A stretch of DNA of 64,000 nt from Tabrizicola_A sp964393035 (GCA_964393035.1 CAYMRX010000005.1:186001-250000), one strand, 5' to 3'. Positions 24,226 through 33,703 are shown, counted from the stretch's first letter. The notes: generated from the letters alone by a model not told the origin. Numbers and translations: made by a program.

Positions 24226-26229
24226 ATGTTCCAGAAAATCCTGATCGCCAACCGGGGCGAGATTGCCTGCCGCGTGATCAAATCCGCGCGGAAGATGGGG
24301 ATCAAGACGGTGGCGGTCTATTCGGATGCGGATCGGGGGGCGCTGCATGTGAAGATGGCCGATGAGGCGGTGCATATCGGCCCGGCCCCGGCCGCACAGT
24401 CCTATATCGTGATCGACAAGATCATGCAGGCCATCGCCCAGACCGGCGCGCAGGCGGTGCATCCGGGCTATGGCTTTTTGAGCGAAAACATGAACTTCGC
24501 GGCGGCCTTGGAAAAGGCGGGCGTGGTGTTCGTTGGCCCGCCCAGCCCGGCGATCGAGGCGATGGGCGACAAGATCACCTCGAAGAAGATCGCGATGGAG
24601 GCGGGCGTCTCCACGGTCCCGGGCTACATGGGCCTGATTGCCGATGCCGATGAGGCGGTGAAGATCAGCCAAGAGATCGGCTATCCGGTGATGATCAAGG
24701 CCAGCGCGGGCGGCGGCGGCAAGGGCATGCGCATCGCGTGGAACGACCAGGAGGCGCGCGAGGGGTTCCAGTCTTCGAAGAACGAGGCGGCGGCGAGCTT
24801 TGGCGATGACCGGATTTTCATCGAAAAGTTTGTCACCCAGCCCCGCCACATCGAAATTCAGGTGCTGGCCGACCAGCACGGCAATTGCGTCTATCTGAAC
24901 GAGCGGGAATGTTCGATCCAGCGCCGGAACCAGAAGGTCATCGAAGAGGCGCCCTCGCCCTTCCTTGATGCCGCGACCCGCAAGGCGATGGGTGAGCAGG
25001 CATGCGCCTTGGCCAAGGCCGTGGGCTATACCAGTGCCGGGACCGTGGAATTCATCGTCGACGGCAATCGGAATTTCTACTTCCTTGAGATGAACACCCG
25101 CTTGCAGGTGGAGCATCCGGTCACCGAGTTGATTACCGGGATTGACCTGGTGGAACAGATGATCCGCGTCGCGAATGGCGAGCCGCTGCCGTTCAAACAG
25201 GAAGACATCAAGATCAACGGTTGGGCGATGGAAAGCCGGCTTTACGCCGAAGACCCCTACCGCAACTTCCTGCCCTCCATTGGCCGTCTGACCCGCTATC
25301 GCCCGCCGGTCGAAGGGCCGACCTTGGGCGGCGGCATCGTGCGCAACGATACCGGCGTTTATGAGGGCGGCGAGATTTCGATGTTCTACGACCCGATGAT
25401 CGCCAAGCTTTGCACATGGGGGCCGTCCCGCGCCGAAGCGATTGAGGAAATGCGTCTGGCCTTGGACACGTTCGAGGTCGAAGGCATTGGCCATAACCTG
25501 CCCTTCTGCTCGGCGGTGATGGACCACCCGCGCTTTACCTCCGGCAACATCACCACGGCCTTCATTGCCGAAGAATATCCCGAAGGCTTCAACGGCGCGG
25601 TCTTGGACGGGGAAACCATCGCCCGCGTGGCGGCCTCGGCCGCAGCGATGAACCGGGTGGCCGAAATCCGCCGCACCAAGATTTCCGGCACGCTCGACAA
25701 TCACGAACGCCGGGTGGGGGACGATTGGGCCGTCACGCTGCAAGGTATTGAATATGCGGTGAAAATCGCCGCCGATCATGAAGGGTCGACTGTCAGCTTT
25801 GCCGATGGCACCACCCGCCGCGTGACGTCGGACTGGACGCCGGGCCAGCCGCTTGCCCGTCTGATGGTCGATGGCAAACCCCTTGTCATGAAGGTCGGCA
25901 AGATCTCGGGCGGGTTCCGGCTGCGGCTGCGCGGCGCGGATCTGAAATGCCATGTCCGCACGCCCCGTCAGGCCGAACTCGCCAAGCTGATGCTGGAAAA
26001 ACTGCCGCCCGACACCTCGAAATTCCTCCTCTGCCCGATGCCGGGCCTTGTCACGAAGATCATGGTTGAGGCGGGCGATGAGGTGCAGGAAGGTCAGGCG
26101 CTGGCCACGGTTGAAGCGATGAAGATGGAAAACATCCTGAAAGCCGAGAAGAAGGGCGTGGTCAAAGCGGTTCGCGCGGCCGCTGGCGCCAGCCTCAAGG
26201 TCGACGATGTGATCGTGGAATTCGAATAG
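24226..26229 (+). CDS. pccA: Propionyl-CoA carboxylase alpha subunit, biotin-containing
   Basis: The subunit carboxylates its own biotin using ATP and bicarbonate. From ATG 24226 (after GAGGGAGAG) it has 667 residues: biotin carboxylase N domain (FQKILIANRGEIACRVI), ATP-grasp with the KASAGGGGKGMR loop, the FLEMNTRLQVEHPVTE catalytic block, then a BT linker and a C-terminal biotinyl domain with Lys in VEAMKMENIL. It pairs with pccB 2.2 kb upstream. Biotin must be supplied, consistent with bioMNY in this window. Confidence 0.96.
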   Translation: MFQKILIANRGEIACRVIKSARKMGIKTVAVYSDADRGALHVKMADEAVHIGPAPAAQSYIVIDKIMQAIAQTGAQAVHPGYGFLSENMNFAAALEKAGVVFVGPPSPAIEAMGDKITSKKIAMEAGVSTVPGYMGLIADADEAVKISQEIGYPVMIKASAGGGGKGMRIAWNDQEAREGFQSSKNEAAASFGDDRIFIEKFVTQPRHIEIQVLADQHGNCVYLNERECSIQRRNQKVIEEAPSPFLDAATRKAMGEQACALAKAVGYTSAGTVEFIVDGNRNFYFLEMNTRLQVEHPVTELITGIDLVEQMIRVANGEPLPFKQEDIKINGWAMESRLYAEDPYRNFLPSIGRLTRYRPPVEGPTLGGGIVRNDTGVYEGGEISMFYDPMIAKLCTWGPSRAEAIEEMRLALDTFEVEGIGHNLPFCSAVMDHPRFTSGNITTAFIAEEYPEGFNGAVLDGETIARVAASAAAMNRVAEIRRTKISGTLDNHERRVGDDWAVTLQGIEYAVKIAADHEGSTVSFADGTTRRVTSDWTPGQPLARLMVDGKPLVMKVGKISGGFRLRLRGADLKCHVRTPRQAELAKLMLEKLPPDTSKFLLCPMPGLVTKIMVEAGDEVQEGQALATVEAMKMENILKAEKKGVVKAVRAAAGASLKVDDVIVEFE

Positions 26230-26279
26230 GTCATGCAGGGGCAGGTGCTGCGGTTGGCGGGAAAGGAGGCTGGACTTAT

Positions 26280-26294
26280 GTTCTGTATTTGTTC
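26280..26294 (+). promoter_or_regulatory. LexA (SOS) box
   Basis: GTTCTGTATTTGTTC fits exactly the GTTC-N7-GTTC direct repeat bound by LexA in alphaproteobacteria including Rhodobacter. It starts 50 bases upstream of the Y-family polymerase start, where SOS control of that gene is expected. Confidence 0.85.
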
Positions 26295-26329
26295 TAGTAT
26301 CTGCCTTTGTCATCCCGCATGGGCTTGCC

Positions 26330-27574
26330 ATGACGACGCTGCGTGTTTCCACCCTGTTCTTCGACATGAACAGCTTTTACGCCTCGGTCGTACAGGCCGA
26401 GGAACCGGCGCTGATGGGGCGTCCGGTGGGGGTGCTGACAACCGATGCGCCGAATGCGGCCTGCATCGCGGCCAGCAGCGACGCCAAGCGCGCCGGGGTG
26501 GGGATGGGCACAAGGCAGCACGAGGCGCGCCAGCTTTGCCCCGGCATCGTCTTTCGCGCGGTAAAGCACGATGTCTGCGTGGCCTATCACCATGCCATCT
26601 TGCGGGCCGTGGAAACCGTGCTGCCGGTGCATCGGATCTGGTCGATCGACGAATGTTCCTGTCTGCTGACCGGGCCGGATCAGGACTTGCCGCGCGCCAT
26701 GGCTTTGGGCCGGGCCTTGCAGGCGGCGGTGTTGCAGCAGGTCAGCCCGGCCTTGCGCTGTTCGGTCGGGCTTGGGCCGACGCGGCTTTTGGCCAAGGTG
26801 GCGGCGGGGCTGGAAAAGCCGGGCGGTCTGCAATGGCTTTTGCCTTCGGTGCTGCCCGACCGCATCACGCATCTGGGTTTGGACGGTCTTCCCGGCATTT
26901 CATGGCGCATGAAGGCGCGGCTGGAAGCGGCGGGGATCATGGATATTCCCGCGCTTTACAATCTGGACCCCCGGCGCGCGCGGATGATCTGGGGCAATGT
27001 CGCGGGCGAGCGGTTCTTGCGCGAGCTCAGGGGCGAAACCGTGGTCTGGCCGGAAACCCGGCGCGGGATGATCGGCCATGGGCAGGTGCTGAACGAGGCC
27101 AACAAGACCCCCGAGGGCGCGCGTCTGGTGGCGCGGCGGCTTTTGGTCAAGGCTGCGGCGCGGCTCCGGCGCGAGGGGTTCTTTGCCCGCAGCCTGTCGG
27201 TTGGGGCGACATGCATGCTGAACGGGCGGCAGGGGCGCGACGGGCAGATCAAGGCGACGCAGGACACCTTCTTTCTGCTGCAAACCTTCGAACGCTATTG
27301 GGCGGATATGGCGGTGCGGCGGCCCAAGGTGGTGCATGTCACCTTGGGCGGGCTGATCCGGCCCGAGGCGATGACGGGCGATCTGTTCGATCCGCCCGAG
27401 GCCCCGCAGCCGGGCGCAGATCATGCCCGGCTGTGTCAGGTGATCGACGGGCTGAACCAGCGCTTCGGGCAGGATACGGTGCGCTTTGGTCAATTGCCGC
27501 CGCATCGGGTGCCTTACACCGGAGCAAAGATCGCCTTCGGGCGCATCCCCGTGGCGGAAGATTTTCGCGAATAG
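26330..27574 (+). CDS. Y-family DNA polymerase (DinB/Pol IV-like)
   Basis: A translesion polymerase of 414 residues. The palm carboxylates are all present: Asp12 in FFDMNSFYAS, and Asp107-Glu108 in SIDEC. So it should be catalytically active, unlike ImuB. Further features are the HhH region LGLDGLPGISWRMKARLEAAGI and the ERFLRELRGE little-finger linker. An exact LexA box is at 26280. It is inserted between pccA and mcm, all on the plus strand. It differs from canonical DinB in the SIDE motif context (SIDECSC rather than SIDEAYLD) and may be a paralogue. Confidence 0.88.
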   Translation: MTTLRVSTLFFDMNSFYASVVQAEEPALMGRPVGVLTTDAPNAACIAASSDAKRAGVGMGTRQHEARQLCPGIVFRAVKHDVCVAYHHAILRAVETVLPVHRIWSIDECSCLLTGPDQDLPRAMALGRALQAAVLQQVSPALRCSVGLGPTRLLAKVAAGLEKPGGLQWLLPSVLPDRITHLGLDGLPGISWRMKARLEAAGIMDIPALYNLDPRRARMIWGNVAGERFLRELRGETVVWPETRRGMIGHGQVLNEANKTPEGARLVARRLLVKAAARLRREGFFARSLSVGATCMLNGRQGRDGQIKATQDTFFLLQTFERYWADMAVRRPKVVHVTLGGLIRPEAMTGDLFDPPEAPQPGADHARLCQVIDGLNQRFGQDTVRFGQLPPHRVPYTGAKIAFGRIPVAEDFRE

Positions 27575-27646
27575 CGCGGGCTTGCCGCGCGCCGAACGAA
27601 TGAGGCCCCGTGCGCCTTGCGGCGGGGGATGGAAAAGGACTGCGTT

Positions 27647-29776
27647 ATGACGGGCAAGATGGACAATTGGCGGGCCTTGGCTGGCAAGGAGCTGAAGGGC
27701 AAGACGCCGGAAGACCTGATCTGGCAGACGCTGGAGGGTATTGCGGTCAAGCCGCTTTACACGGCGGACGACACCGCGCACCTGCCGCAGATGGGCGAGA
27801 TGCCGGGTATTGCCCCTTTCACCCGTGGTGTGCGGGCCACTATGTATGCGGGCCGCCCTTGGACAATCCGGCAATACGCGGGCTTTTCGACCGCCGAGGA
27901 GAGCAACGCCTTTTATCGCAAGGCACTTGCGGCAGGCCAACAGGGCGTCTCGGTCGCCTTCGATCTGGCCACCCACCGCGGCTATGACTCTGACCATCCG
28001 CGCGTTGTGGGCGATGTCGGCAAGGCGGGCGTCGCGATCGACTCGGTTGAGGACATGAAGATCCTGTTTGACGGTATCCCGCTGGAAAAAGTCAGCGTGT
28101 CCATGACGATGAACGGCGCGGTGATCCCGATCCTTGCCAATTTCATCGTCACCGGCGAGGAGCAGGGCGTGTCACGCACCGATCTGTCGGGGACCATTCA
28201 GAATGACATTCTGAAAGAATTCATGGTGCGCAACACCTATGTCTATCCGCCCGAACCCTCGATGCGGATCATTGCGGATATCATCGAATATACCTCTGCC
28301 GAGATGCCAAAGTTCAATTCGATCTCGATTTCCGGCTATCACATGCAGGAGGCTGGGGCGAACCTTGTGCAGGAACTGGCCTTCACGCTGGCCGATGGGC
28401 GGGAATATGTCCGCGCCGCCATCGCGCGGGGGATGAATGTCGATGACTTCGCCGGGCGCCTGTCGTTCTTCTTCGCCATCGGGATGAATTTCTTCATGGA
28501 GGCGGCCAAGCTGCGCGCCGCGCGGATGCTCTGGACCCGGATCATGCAGGAGTTCAATCCGAAGAAATCGGGCAGCCTGATGCTGCGCACCCATTGCCAG
28601 ACGTCCGGTGTCAGCTTGCAGGAGCAAGACCCCTACAACAACGTCATCCGCACCGCCTATGAGGCGATGGCGGCGGCCTTGGGCGGCACGCAAAGCCTGC
28701 ACACCAATGCGCTGGATGAGGCGATTGCCCTGCCGACCGAGTTCAGCGCGCGGATTGCCCGCAATACCCAGTTGATCTTGCAGGAAGAAACCGGGATCAC
28801 CCATGTGGTCGATCCGCTTGCCGGGTCTTACTATGTTGAAAGCCTGACGCATGAGCTGGCCGAAAAGGCCTGGGCCTTGATCGAGGAGGTCGAGGCGATG
28901 GGCGGCATGACCAAGGCGGTCGCCTCAGGGATGCCGAAGCTGCGCATCGAAGAATCAGCGGCCCGTCGGCAGGCGGCGATTGACCGGGGTGACGAGGTGA
29001 TCGTCGGGGTCAACAAATACAAGCTGGCGAGCCAGGACCCGATCGACATTCTGGATATCGATAACATGAAGGTGCGCGAGGCGCAGATCGCGCGGCTGAA
29101 AGCCACCCGCGCGGCGCGCGATGAGGCAGAGGTCAAGGCGGCGTTGGCGGAATTGACCGCCCGTGCCGAGAAGGGCGGCAATCTTCTGGCCGCTGCGGTA
29201 GAGGCCGCCCGTGCGCGGGCCAGCGTGGGGGAGATTTCGGACGCCATGGAAAAGGTCTTTGGCCGCCACCGGGCGGAAGTGAAAACTTTGGCGGGCGTCT
29301 ATGGTGCCGCCTATGAGGGCGACGCAGGCTTTGAGGCGATCCAGAAGGATGTCGAAGCCTTTGCCGAGGAAGAAGGCCGCCGCCCGCGGATGTTGGTCGT
29401 GAAGATGGGGCAGGATGGCCATGATCGGGGTGCCAAGGTCATCGCCACGGCCTTTGCCGATATCGGCTTTGACGTCGATGTTGGCCCCTTGTTCCAGACC
29501 CCCGAGGAGGCCGCACAGGATGCCATCGACAATGATGTGCATGTGATCGGGATTTCAAGCCAGGCGGCGGGCCACAAGACCCTTGCTCCGAAGCTGATCG
29601 AGGCGCTGAAGGCCAAGGGGGCGGGCGATATTCTGGTGATCTGCGGCGGGGTGATCCCGCAGCAGGATTACGATTTCCTGATGTCTGCGGGGGTCAAGGC
29701 GATCTTTGGGCCGGGGACCAATATCCCCGAGGCGGCGAAGAACATCCTTGGCCTGATCCGCGCCGCGCGGGGCTAA
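27647..29776 (+). CDS. scpA: Methylmalonyl-CoA mutase, single-chain
   Basis: This adenosylcobalamin enzyme converts methylmalonyl-CoA to succinyl-CoA, completing propionate assimilation. The chain is 709 residues from ATG 27647 (AAAAGGAC upstream). The N-terminal TIM-barrel domain includes RPWTIRQYAGFSTAEESN and the substrate region GGTQSLHTNALDEA. The C-terminal B12 domain has DGHDRG with the cobalt-coordinating His, VIGISSQAAGHKTL and ICGGVIPQQD. No methylmalonyl-CoA epimerase or meaB chaperone is nearby. Confidence 0.95.
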   Translation: MTGKMDNWRALAGKELKGKTPEDLIWQTLEGIAVKPLYTADDTAHLPQMGEMPGIAPFTRGVRATMYAGRPWTIRQYAGFSTAEESNAFYRKALAAGQQGVSVAFDLATHRGYDSDHPRVVGDVGKAGVAIDSVEDMKILFDGIPLEKVSVSMTMNGAVIPILANFIVTGEEQGVSRTDLSGTIQNDILKEFMVRNTYVYPPEPSMRIIADIIEYTSAEMPKFNSISISGYHMQEAGANLVQELAFTLADGREYVRAAIARGMNVDDFAGRLSFFFAIGMNFFMEAAKLRAARMLWTRIMQEFNPKKSGSLMLRTHCQTSGVSLQEQDPYNNVIRTAYEAMAAALGGTQSLHTNALDEAIALPTEFSARIARNTQLILQEETGITHVVDPLAGSYYVESLTHELAEKAWALIEEVEAMGGMTKAVASGMPKLRIEESAARRQAAIDRGDEVIVGVNKYKLASQDPIDILDIDNMKVREAQIARLKATRAARDEAEVKAALAELTARAEKGGNLLAAAVEAARARASVGEISDAMEKVFGRHRAEVKTLAGVYGAAYEGDAGFEAIQKDVEAFAEEEGRRPRMLVVKMGQDGHDRGAKVIATAFADIGFDVDVGPLFQTPEEAAQDAIDNDVHVIGISSQAAGHKTLAPKLIEALKAKGAGDILVICGGVIPQQDYDFLMSAGVKAIFGPGTNIPEAAKNILGLIRAARG

Positions 29777-29790
29777 GGGCGATCTTCCCT

Positions 29791-29819
29791 GTTCCGGCGC
29801 TCTTTGTGGGCGCCGGAAC
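29791..29819. terminator. Hairpin between convergent mcm and nhaA
   Basis: GTTCCGGCGC and GCGCCGGAAC pair perfectly over 10 bases around 9 bases. It lies 14 bases past the mutase stop and 7 past the nhaA stop. No T-run is seen. Confidence 0.7.
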
Positions 29820-29826
29820 GTCGCAC

Positions 29827-30999
29827 TCAGGCGGGGCGGGCGATGCGCAGCACCGTATAGCCTGCCACAGCGGCCACGGCCGAGCCGAGCAGCACGCCAA
29901 GCCGCACCATGTTCATCATCTGATCGCCCTCATAGCTCAGAGAGCCGATGAACAGCGACATGGTAAACCCGATCCCTGCCAGCATGGAAAGACCCCAGAC
30001 CATTGCCCAACTGGTGCCCTGCGGCAGGCGGCCAAGGCCCAGCTTGACCATCGCAAAGGTCGCGCCAAAAACCCCGATCTGCTTGCCAAGAAACAGCCCC
30101 GCCGCAATCCCAAGCGGCAGCGGCGCGACCAGATCCGCCAGCGCGATCCCCGACAGGTCCACCCCGGCATTGGCCAGCGCAAAGACCGGCGCGATGCCGA
30201 AGTTGACGTAAGGGTGCAGCCCATGTTCCAGCGCATGCAGCGGCGATTTGCCAAAGCGGTCTTTCAGCGGGATGCAAAATGCCGTCACCACCCCTGCGAC
30301 GGTCGGGTGGATGCCGGATTTCAACACAAAGAACCACATGACCGCCCCCAAAAGGATAAAGGGCGCGATGCGATGGCTGCCGCGCAAAGCCAGCACGATC
30401 AATCCTGCCAAGGGCAGCACGGCCCATGCAAGGGAGACAAGATCAACGCCTGACCCATAGAACAGCGCGATGATCAGGATCGCGCCCATGTCATCCAGAA
30501 TGGCCAGCGTCAGCAGGAAGATCTTCAGCGCGGGCGGCACGCGTCGCCCCAAAAGCGCCACCACGCCGACGGCAAAGGCAATGTCGGTGGCCGCTGGAAT
30601 GGCCCAGCCCGCGTGCAATTCGGGAGAGGCCCGTGTGACCCATAGAAACACCGCCATCGGTGCGATCATGCCGCCAAGGGCGGCGACACCCGGCAAGATC
30701 ACATCGGCGGGGTTTTTCAGGCGCCCCTCCACCATCTCGCGCTTCAACTCCAGCCCGATCAGAAAGAAGAACACCGCCATCAGCCCGTCATTGATCCACA
30801 AGATCAAGGGTTTGGACAGGCCCGCCTCCCCAAAGGCCACGGTGAACTTTGTGCCCAGAATCGCATGATAGCTGCCAGACAGCCCGGAATTGGCCAGGAT
30901 CAGCGCGGCGGTGGCGGCCAGCATCATCAGGACACCGGCAAACGCCTCGTGTCGAACAAGACGGGTGAAGACCCCGGCGGTTTTCATCTCATAAGGCAA
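29827..30999 (-). CDS. nhaA: Na+/H+ antiporter NhaA
   Basis: A 12-segment antiporter for sodium export and pH homeostasis, about 390 residues. The paired transport aspartates are present in LAILDDMGAILIIA, and the NhaA-type LILWINDGLMAVFFFLIGLELKRE run is clear. The start is uncertain: TTG 30999 has AGGAG 7 bases ahead, ATG 30987 follows four codons later, and GTG 31014 has no site. The small secreted-protein gene ends just upstream, so the two are probably cotranscribed. Confidence 0.93.
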   Translation of the reverse strand: MPYEMKTAGVFTRLVRHEAFAGVLMMLAATAALILANSGLSGSYHAILGTKFTVAFGEAGLSKPLILWINDGLMAVFFFLIGLELKREMVEGRLKNPADVILPGVAALGGMIAPMAVFLWVTRASPELHAGWAIPAATDIAFAVGVVALLGRRVPPALKIFLLTLAILDDMGAILIIALFYGSGVDLVSLAWAVLPLAGLIVLALRGSHRIAPFILLGAVMWFFVLKSGIHPTVAGVVTAFCIPLKDRFGKSPLHALEHGLHPYVNFGIAPVFALANAGVDLSGIALADLVAPLPLGIAAGLFLGKQIGVFGATFAMVKLGLGRLPQGTSWAMVWGLSMLAGIGFTMSLFIGSLSYEGDQMMNMVRLGVLLGSAVAAVAGYTVLRIARPA

Positions 31000-31017
31000 G
31001 GGCGGCTCCTGCACGGA

Positions 31018-31407
31018 TCAAAGATCGGTCTGCGGCGCGGGGAGGGGCGCGCTTTCCGGCAAGGGCGGCGGGGCAGGGGCGCCGGGCTTGCGCCGGATCA
31101 GGATGTCGCCATTTTCCAATCGCTCTGGCGCTTCATAATTGGTCAGATCATCCACCAGCGCCAAAAGCTCCAGCATCTTCGGTTGCAGATCGCGCAGCGT
31201 CGGTTCCAGTTCCGACAGCGCCTTGCCCATCTCGTCCAGGGTTGGTTCCATCTCGGACAGCAAGCCTTTGAGCAAAAGCTTGGCCCCCTCCTCCATCAGG
31301 CTGAAGCCCTCCTCCACCTCCTCGCCTTGCAGCGCGGTCTGGGTCAAGGCTGGCCCCGAGAGGGCCAGGGGAGGGATAAAGGCAAGGGCAAGGACAAATG
31401 TTTTCAT
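31018..31407 (-). CDS. Small secreted protein, unknown function
   Basis: A 129-residue protein beginning with a signal peptide (MKTFVLALAFIPPLALSG). The mature part is helical and acidic, with repeated leucine-rich heptads (LLLKGLLSEMEPTLDEMG, ALSELEPTLRDLQPKMLELL) that look like a coiled coil, and then a Pro-rich tail PAPPPLPESAPLPAPQ. I recognise no family. It lies between nhaA and the EEP-family gene, reading the same way. Likely periplasmic. Confidence 0.72.
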   Translation of the reverse strand: MKTFVLALAFIPPLALSGPALTQTALQGEEVEEGFSLMEEGAKLLLKGLLSEMEPTLDEMGKALSELEPTLRDLQPKMLELLALVDDLTNYEAPERLENGDILIRRKPGAPAPPPLPESAPLPAPQTDL

Positions 31408-31438
31408 CCCCTGAATATGGGGTGCTACCCCCGCGGTT

Positions 31439-32494
31439 TCAATCAAGCACAAGATCCAGCGTGACCGGAAAATGATCCGAGGCGGTCAGGATGGCATCGC
31501 GCAACTCTGGCACCGCCATAACGCCGGGGTCGTTGAACGGGTGCCAGATCCGCCAATCGGGATGGCGGGCCTTCAATTTGGGCGAGACCATGATGAAATC
31601 CAAAAGCGCCTCGAAGAACCGGTGTTGCGGGGCCAGCCAGAACCGTGCAGTGGTGGGCGAAATGCCGGTGCGTTGGGCCAGCGCCATACAGGCGTGCGGA
31701 TCGAACAACTGCCGGTCGGGGGGGGCGTCCAGACCCATGGTGATCTCGACGCCGGAATGGCCGAACAGCTTTTCATATTCGTCCAAGCCCGGACCATCGT
31801 TGAAATCGCCCAGCACGATCAGATTGTCCTTGGCATCCAGATGCGTGTCGATCCGGCGGCGCAGCCATTGACACTCGGCCAGTTGCTTGCGGCGGTTCTC
31901 GATGGAAATCCGGGTGAACTGCGCCTCGGACATCTGGCCATGTGGGGCTTTTGATTTGGCATGAACCCCGATCAGATGCAAAGGGTGGCCATCGACAGTC
32001 AGCGCAAGTTCCAGCGGGGGTTTGGAAAAGCGGATCTGTTCAGCCACGCCATCCAGATCAAGATCGGCCCGAAGCGAGGTGTCAAAGCGCGGCGCACCAT
32101 CCGCGCCATGGGCGGGGGCTGGCTCCCCCAAGGGCAAATGATGGGCGGTGATGCGGTCGGGGTCGTAAAGAAAGGCGATCTCTTGTTCGGTTTCCGAGGC
32201 AAAACCATGCAGCGCCCGGCGGGCGCGCAGCCCGAAAGCCTTGGCAAAATGTTCCAGCGCCCGCACGGTGGAGCGTTTCGATCCCTGATCCGGGCCTTCG
32301 ATGATCATGATCCCATCGGCATCAAGCGCGGTCAGCACGATGGCAATCGCCCCCAACTGGTCGCGCCGGGTGGTCTGATAGCGGGCCGACCATTCACTGT
32401 CTTCCAAAAGCCGGCCGCGGTCATCAAACAGCGCATTGAACCATTCGACGTTGTAGGTCGCAAGGCGCAGCGGGCGTTTGACGGCGGGGGTCAT
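31439..32494 (-). CDS. Endonuclease/exonuclease/phosphatase (EEP) family protein
   Basis: An EEP-fold metallohydrolase of 351 residues. The fold motifs run in order: LRLATYNVEWFN at the start, an acidic IIEGPD, GVHAKSK, IVLGDFNDGPGLDEYE with the metal-binding Asp-Phe-Asn, and the terminal ASDHFPVTLDL with the catalytic His. Substrate could be a nucleic acid, phospholipid or phosphoester; nothing here settles it. The ATG at 32494 overlaps the end of the preceding TerB/DnaJ gene by 4 bases (ATGA), so they are coupled. Confidence 0.85.
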   Translation of the reverse strand: MTPAVKRPLRLATYNVEWFNALFDDRGRLLEDSEWSARYQTTRRDQLGAIAIVLTALDADGIMIIEGPDQGSKRSTVRALEHFAKAFGLRARRALHGFASETEQEIAFLYDPDRITAHHLPLGEPAPAHGADGAPRFDTSLRADLDLDGVAEQIRFSKPPLELALTVDGHPLHLIGVHAKSKAPHGQMSEAQFTRISIENRRKQLAECQWLRRRIDTHLDAKDNLIVLGDFNDGPGLDEYEKLFGHSGVEITMGLDAPPDRQLFDPHACMALAQRTGISPTTARFWLAPQHRFFEALLDFIMVSPKLKARHPDWRIWHPFNDPGVMAVPELRDAILTASDHFPVTLDLVLD

Positions 32495-33195
32495 GCCGCC
32501 ACCCGGTCGCGCAAATCCTCCCAAGCGGCATTGATGGCGATCAGGCGGCGCTCGGCCAGAACCGCGGCCTCGGGCGGGACGCCGCGGGCGATCATCGCAT
32601 CGGGGTGGTTTTCGCGCACGGCCGCTTTCCACGCGTTGCGGATTTCGGCCAGCGAGGCATCATGCGGCACGCCCAAAAGGTCATAAGGATCGCGGATGGC
32701 CCCATCGACCAACCGGGCGCGAATGGCGCGGTAGCAACGCGCGTCCAGCCCGAAAATCTCGGCCGTATGGGCAAGAAAGACGTCCTCGTCCTCGTGCAGG
32801 ATGTCATCGGCCAGCGCGATGTGAAACAGCCCCTCGATCAGGTCGATGAACAGCGCGCGATTGTCGGGATGGTCCTTGTCGGTGAACATCGCGGCGATCT
32901 TGCGGGCATAGGCATCAAAGCCCGCCACATCTTGCCGCGCCAGATTGAACACGCGGGCGGCGTTGCGTTCCTCGCCCGGCGGCAAGGTGAAGACGCGGCG
33001 AAAGGCCGACACTTCGTCGCGGCTGACCTCGCCATCAGCCTTGGCAAGTTTCGCTCCCAAGGCGATGACGGCAATGGTGAACCCAACCGAGCGTTCGGGG
33101 TCGGGTGCGCCGCGCAAATGATCGAAAACCACCGAGAGGGGCTCGCCCTTGGTGAGAGCGGAAACGGCGGCACTGATGCGGGTCCAGATCGACAT
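32491..33195 (-). CDS. TerB-like plus J-domain protein (DjlA-like)
   Basis: A 234-residue cochaperone-like protein. Residues about 40-150 form a helical TerB/tellurite-resistance fold (AKADGEVSRDEVSAFRRVF). The C-terminal 70 residues make a J-domain with DPYDLLGVPHDASLAEIRNAWK and the essential His-Pro-Asp in RENHPDA, so it should stimulate a DnaK-type Hsp70. Unlike E. coli DjlA, no N-terminal membrane anchor is visible. The ATG at 33195 is preferred over an upstream TTG. Confidence 0.88.
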   Translation of the reverse strand: MSIWTRISAAVSALTKGEPLSVVFDHLRGAPDPERSVGFTIAVIALGAKLAKADGEVSRDEVSAFRRVFTLPPGEERNAARVFNLARQDVAGFDAYARKIAAMFTDKDHPDNRALFIDLIEGLFHIALADDILHEDEDVFLAHTAEIFGLDARCYRAIRARLVDGAIRDPYDLLGVPHDASLAEIRNAWKAAVRENHPDAMIARGVPPEAAVLAERRLIAINAAWEDLRDRVAA

Positions 33196-33226
33196 GGGCA
33201 AATTCTATCTGCGGAAACTCGCCTTG

Positions 33227-33703
33227 TCAGGTCAGGATTTTTTGCATCAGGATCAGGTCCAGCCACTGGCCCCATTTGCGCCCGGCCTGCGCTACGCGCC
33301 CACATTCGACATAGCCAAGACGGGCGTGAAATGCCTGACCTTCAGCGTTTTGTGACGACACACCGGCAACCATGACATGCACACCCTGCGTCCGGGCATG
33401 ATCTTCCAGCACCGTCATCAAGGCGCGGCCAAAACCTTGGCCCTTGATGGAGTTGTACATATGTACTGAATGTTCCATGCTGTGGGAATAGCCGGGGCCG
33501 TTGCGAAATTGCCCATAGGTTGCATGGCCTTGGACCACATTGTTGACCTCGACCACCCACCACGGCGTGCCGGCCCTGATCTTGTCGGCGATGCTGGCGG
33601 AATCCTTTTCGACCGTGGTAAAGGTGGCCAATGTATCGCGGATCACCGCATTCCAGATGGCGGCAATGGCCGGGGCGTCTTCGGGGCGGGCCGGGCGGAT
33701 CAT
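33227..33703 (-). CDS. GNAT-family N-acetyltransferase (phosphinothricin acetyltransferase-like)
   Basis: A cytoplasmic acetyl-CoA-dependent acetyltransferase of 158 residues. It opens with the GNAT strand IRPARPEDAPAIAAIWNAV. The CoA-binding motif follows the pattern V-x-x-x-x-x-G-x-G-x-A in NSIKGQGFGRALM. FHARLGYVECGRV is the usual motif B. It resembles the Pat/Bar group. Its start overlaps the VOC gene's stop by 4 bases, so it is the last of the ppk-ppx-VOC-GNAT run. The true substrate is unknown. Confidence 0.85.
   Translation of the reverse strand: MIRPARPEDAPAIAAIWNAVIRDTLATFTTVEKDSASIADKIRAGTPWWVVEVNNVVQGHATYGQFRNGPGYSHSMEHSVHMYNSIKGQGFGRALMTVLEDHARTQGVHVMVAGVSSQNAEGQAFHARLGYVECGRVAQAGRKWGQWLDLILMQKILT

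Noticed and set aside
26310..26329. A second LexA box near the polymerase start
   Set aside because: Only the single exact GTTC-N7-GTTC was found; neighbouring GTTC words are not spaced correctly.
24184..26367. 727-residue minus-strand frame opposite pccA
   Set aside because: It is a shadow of pccA; His/Arg-rich, with no recognisable domain.
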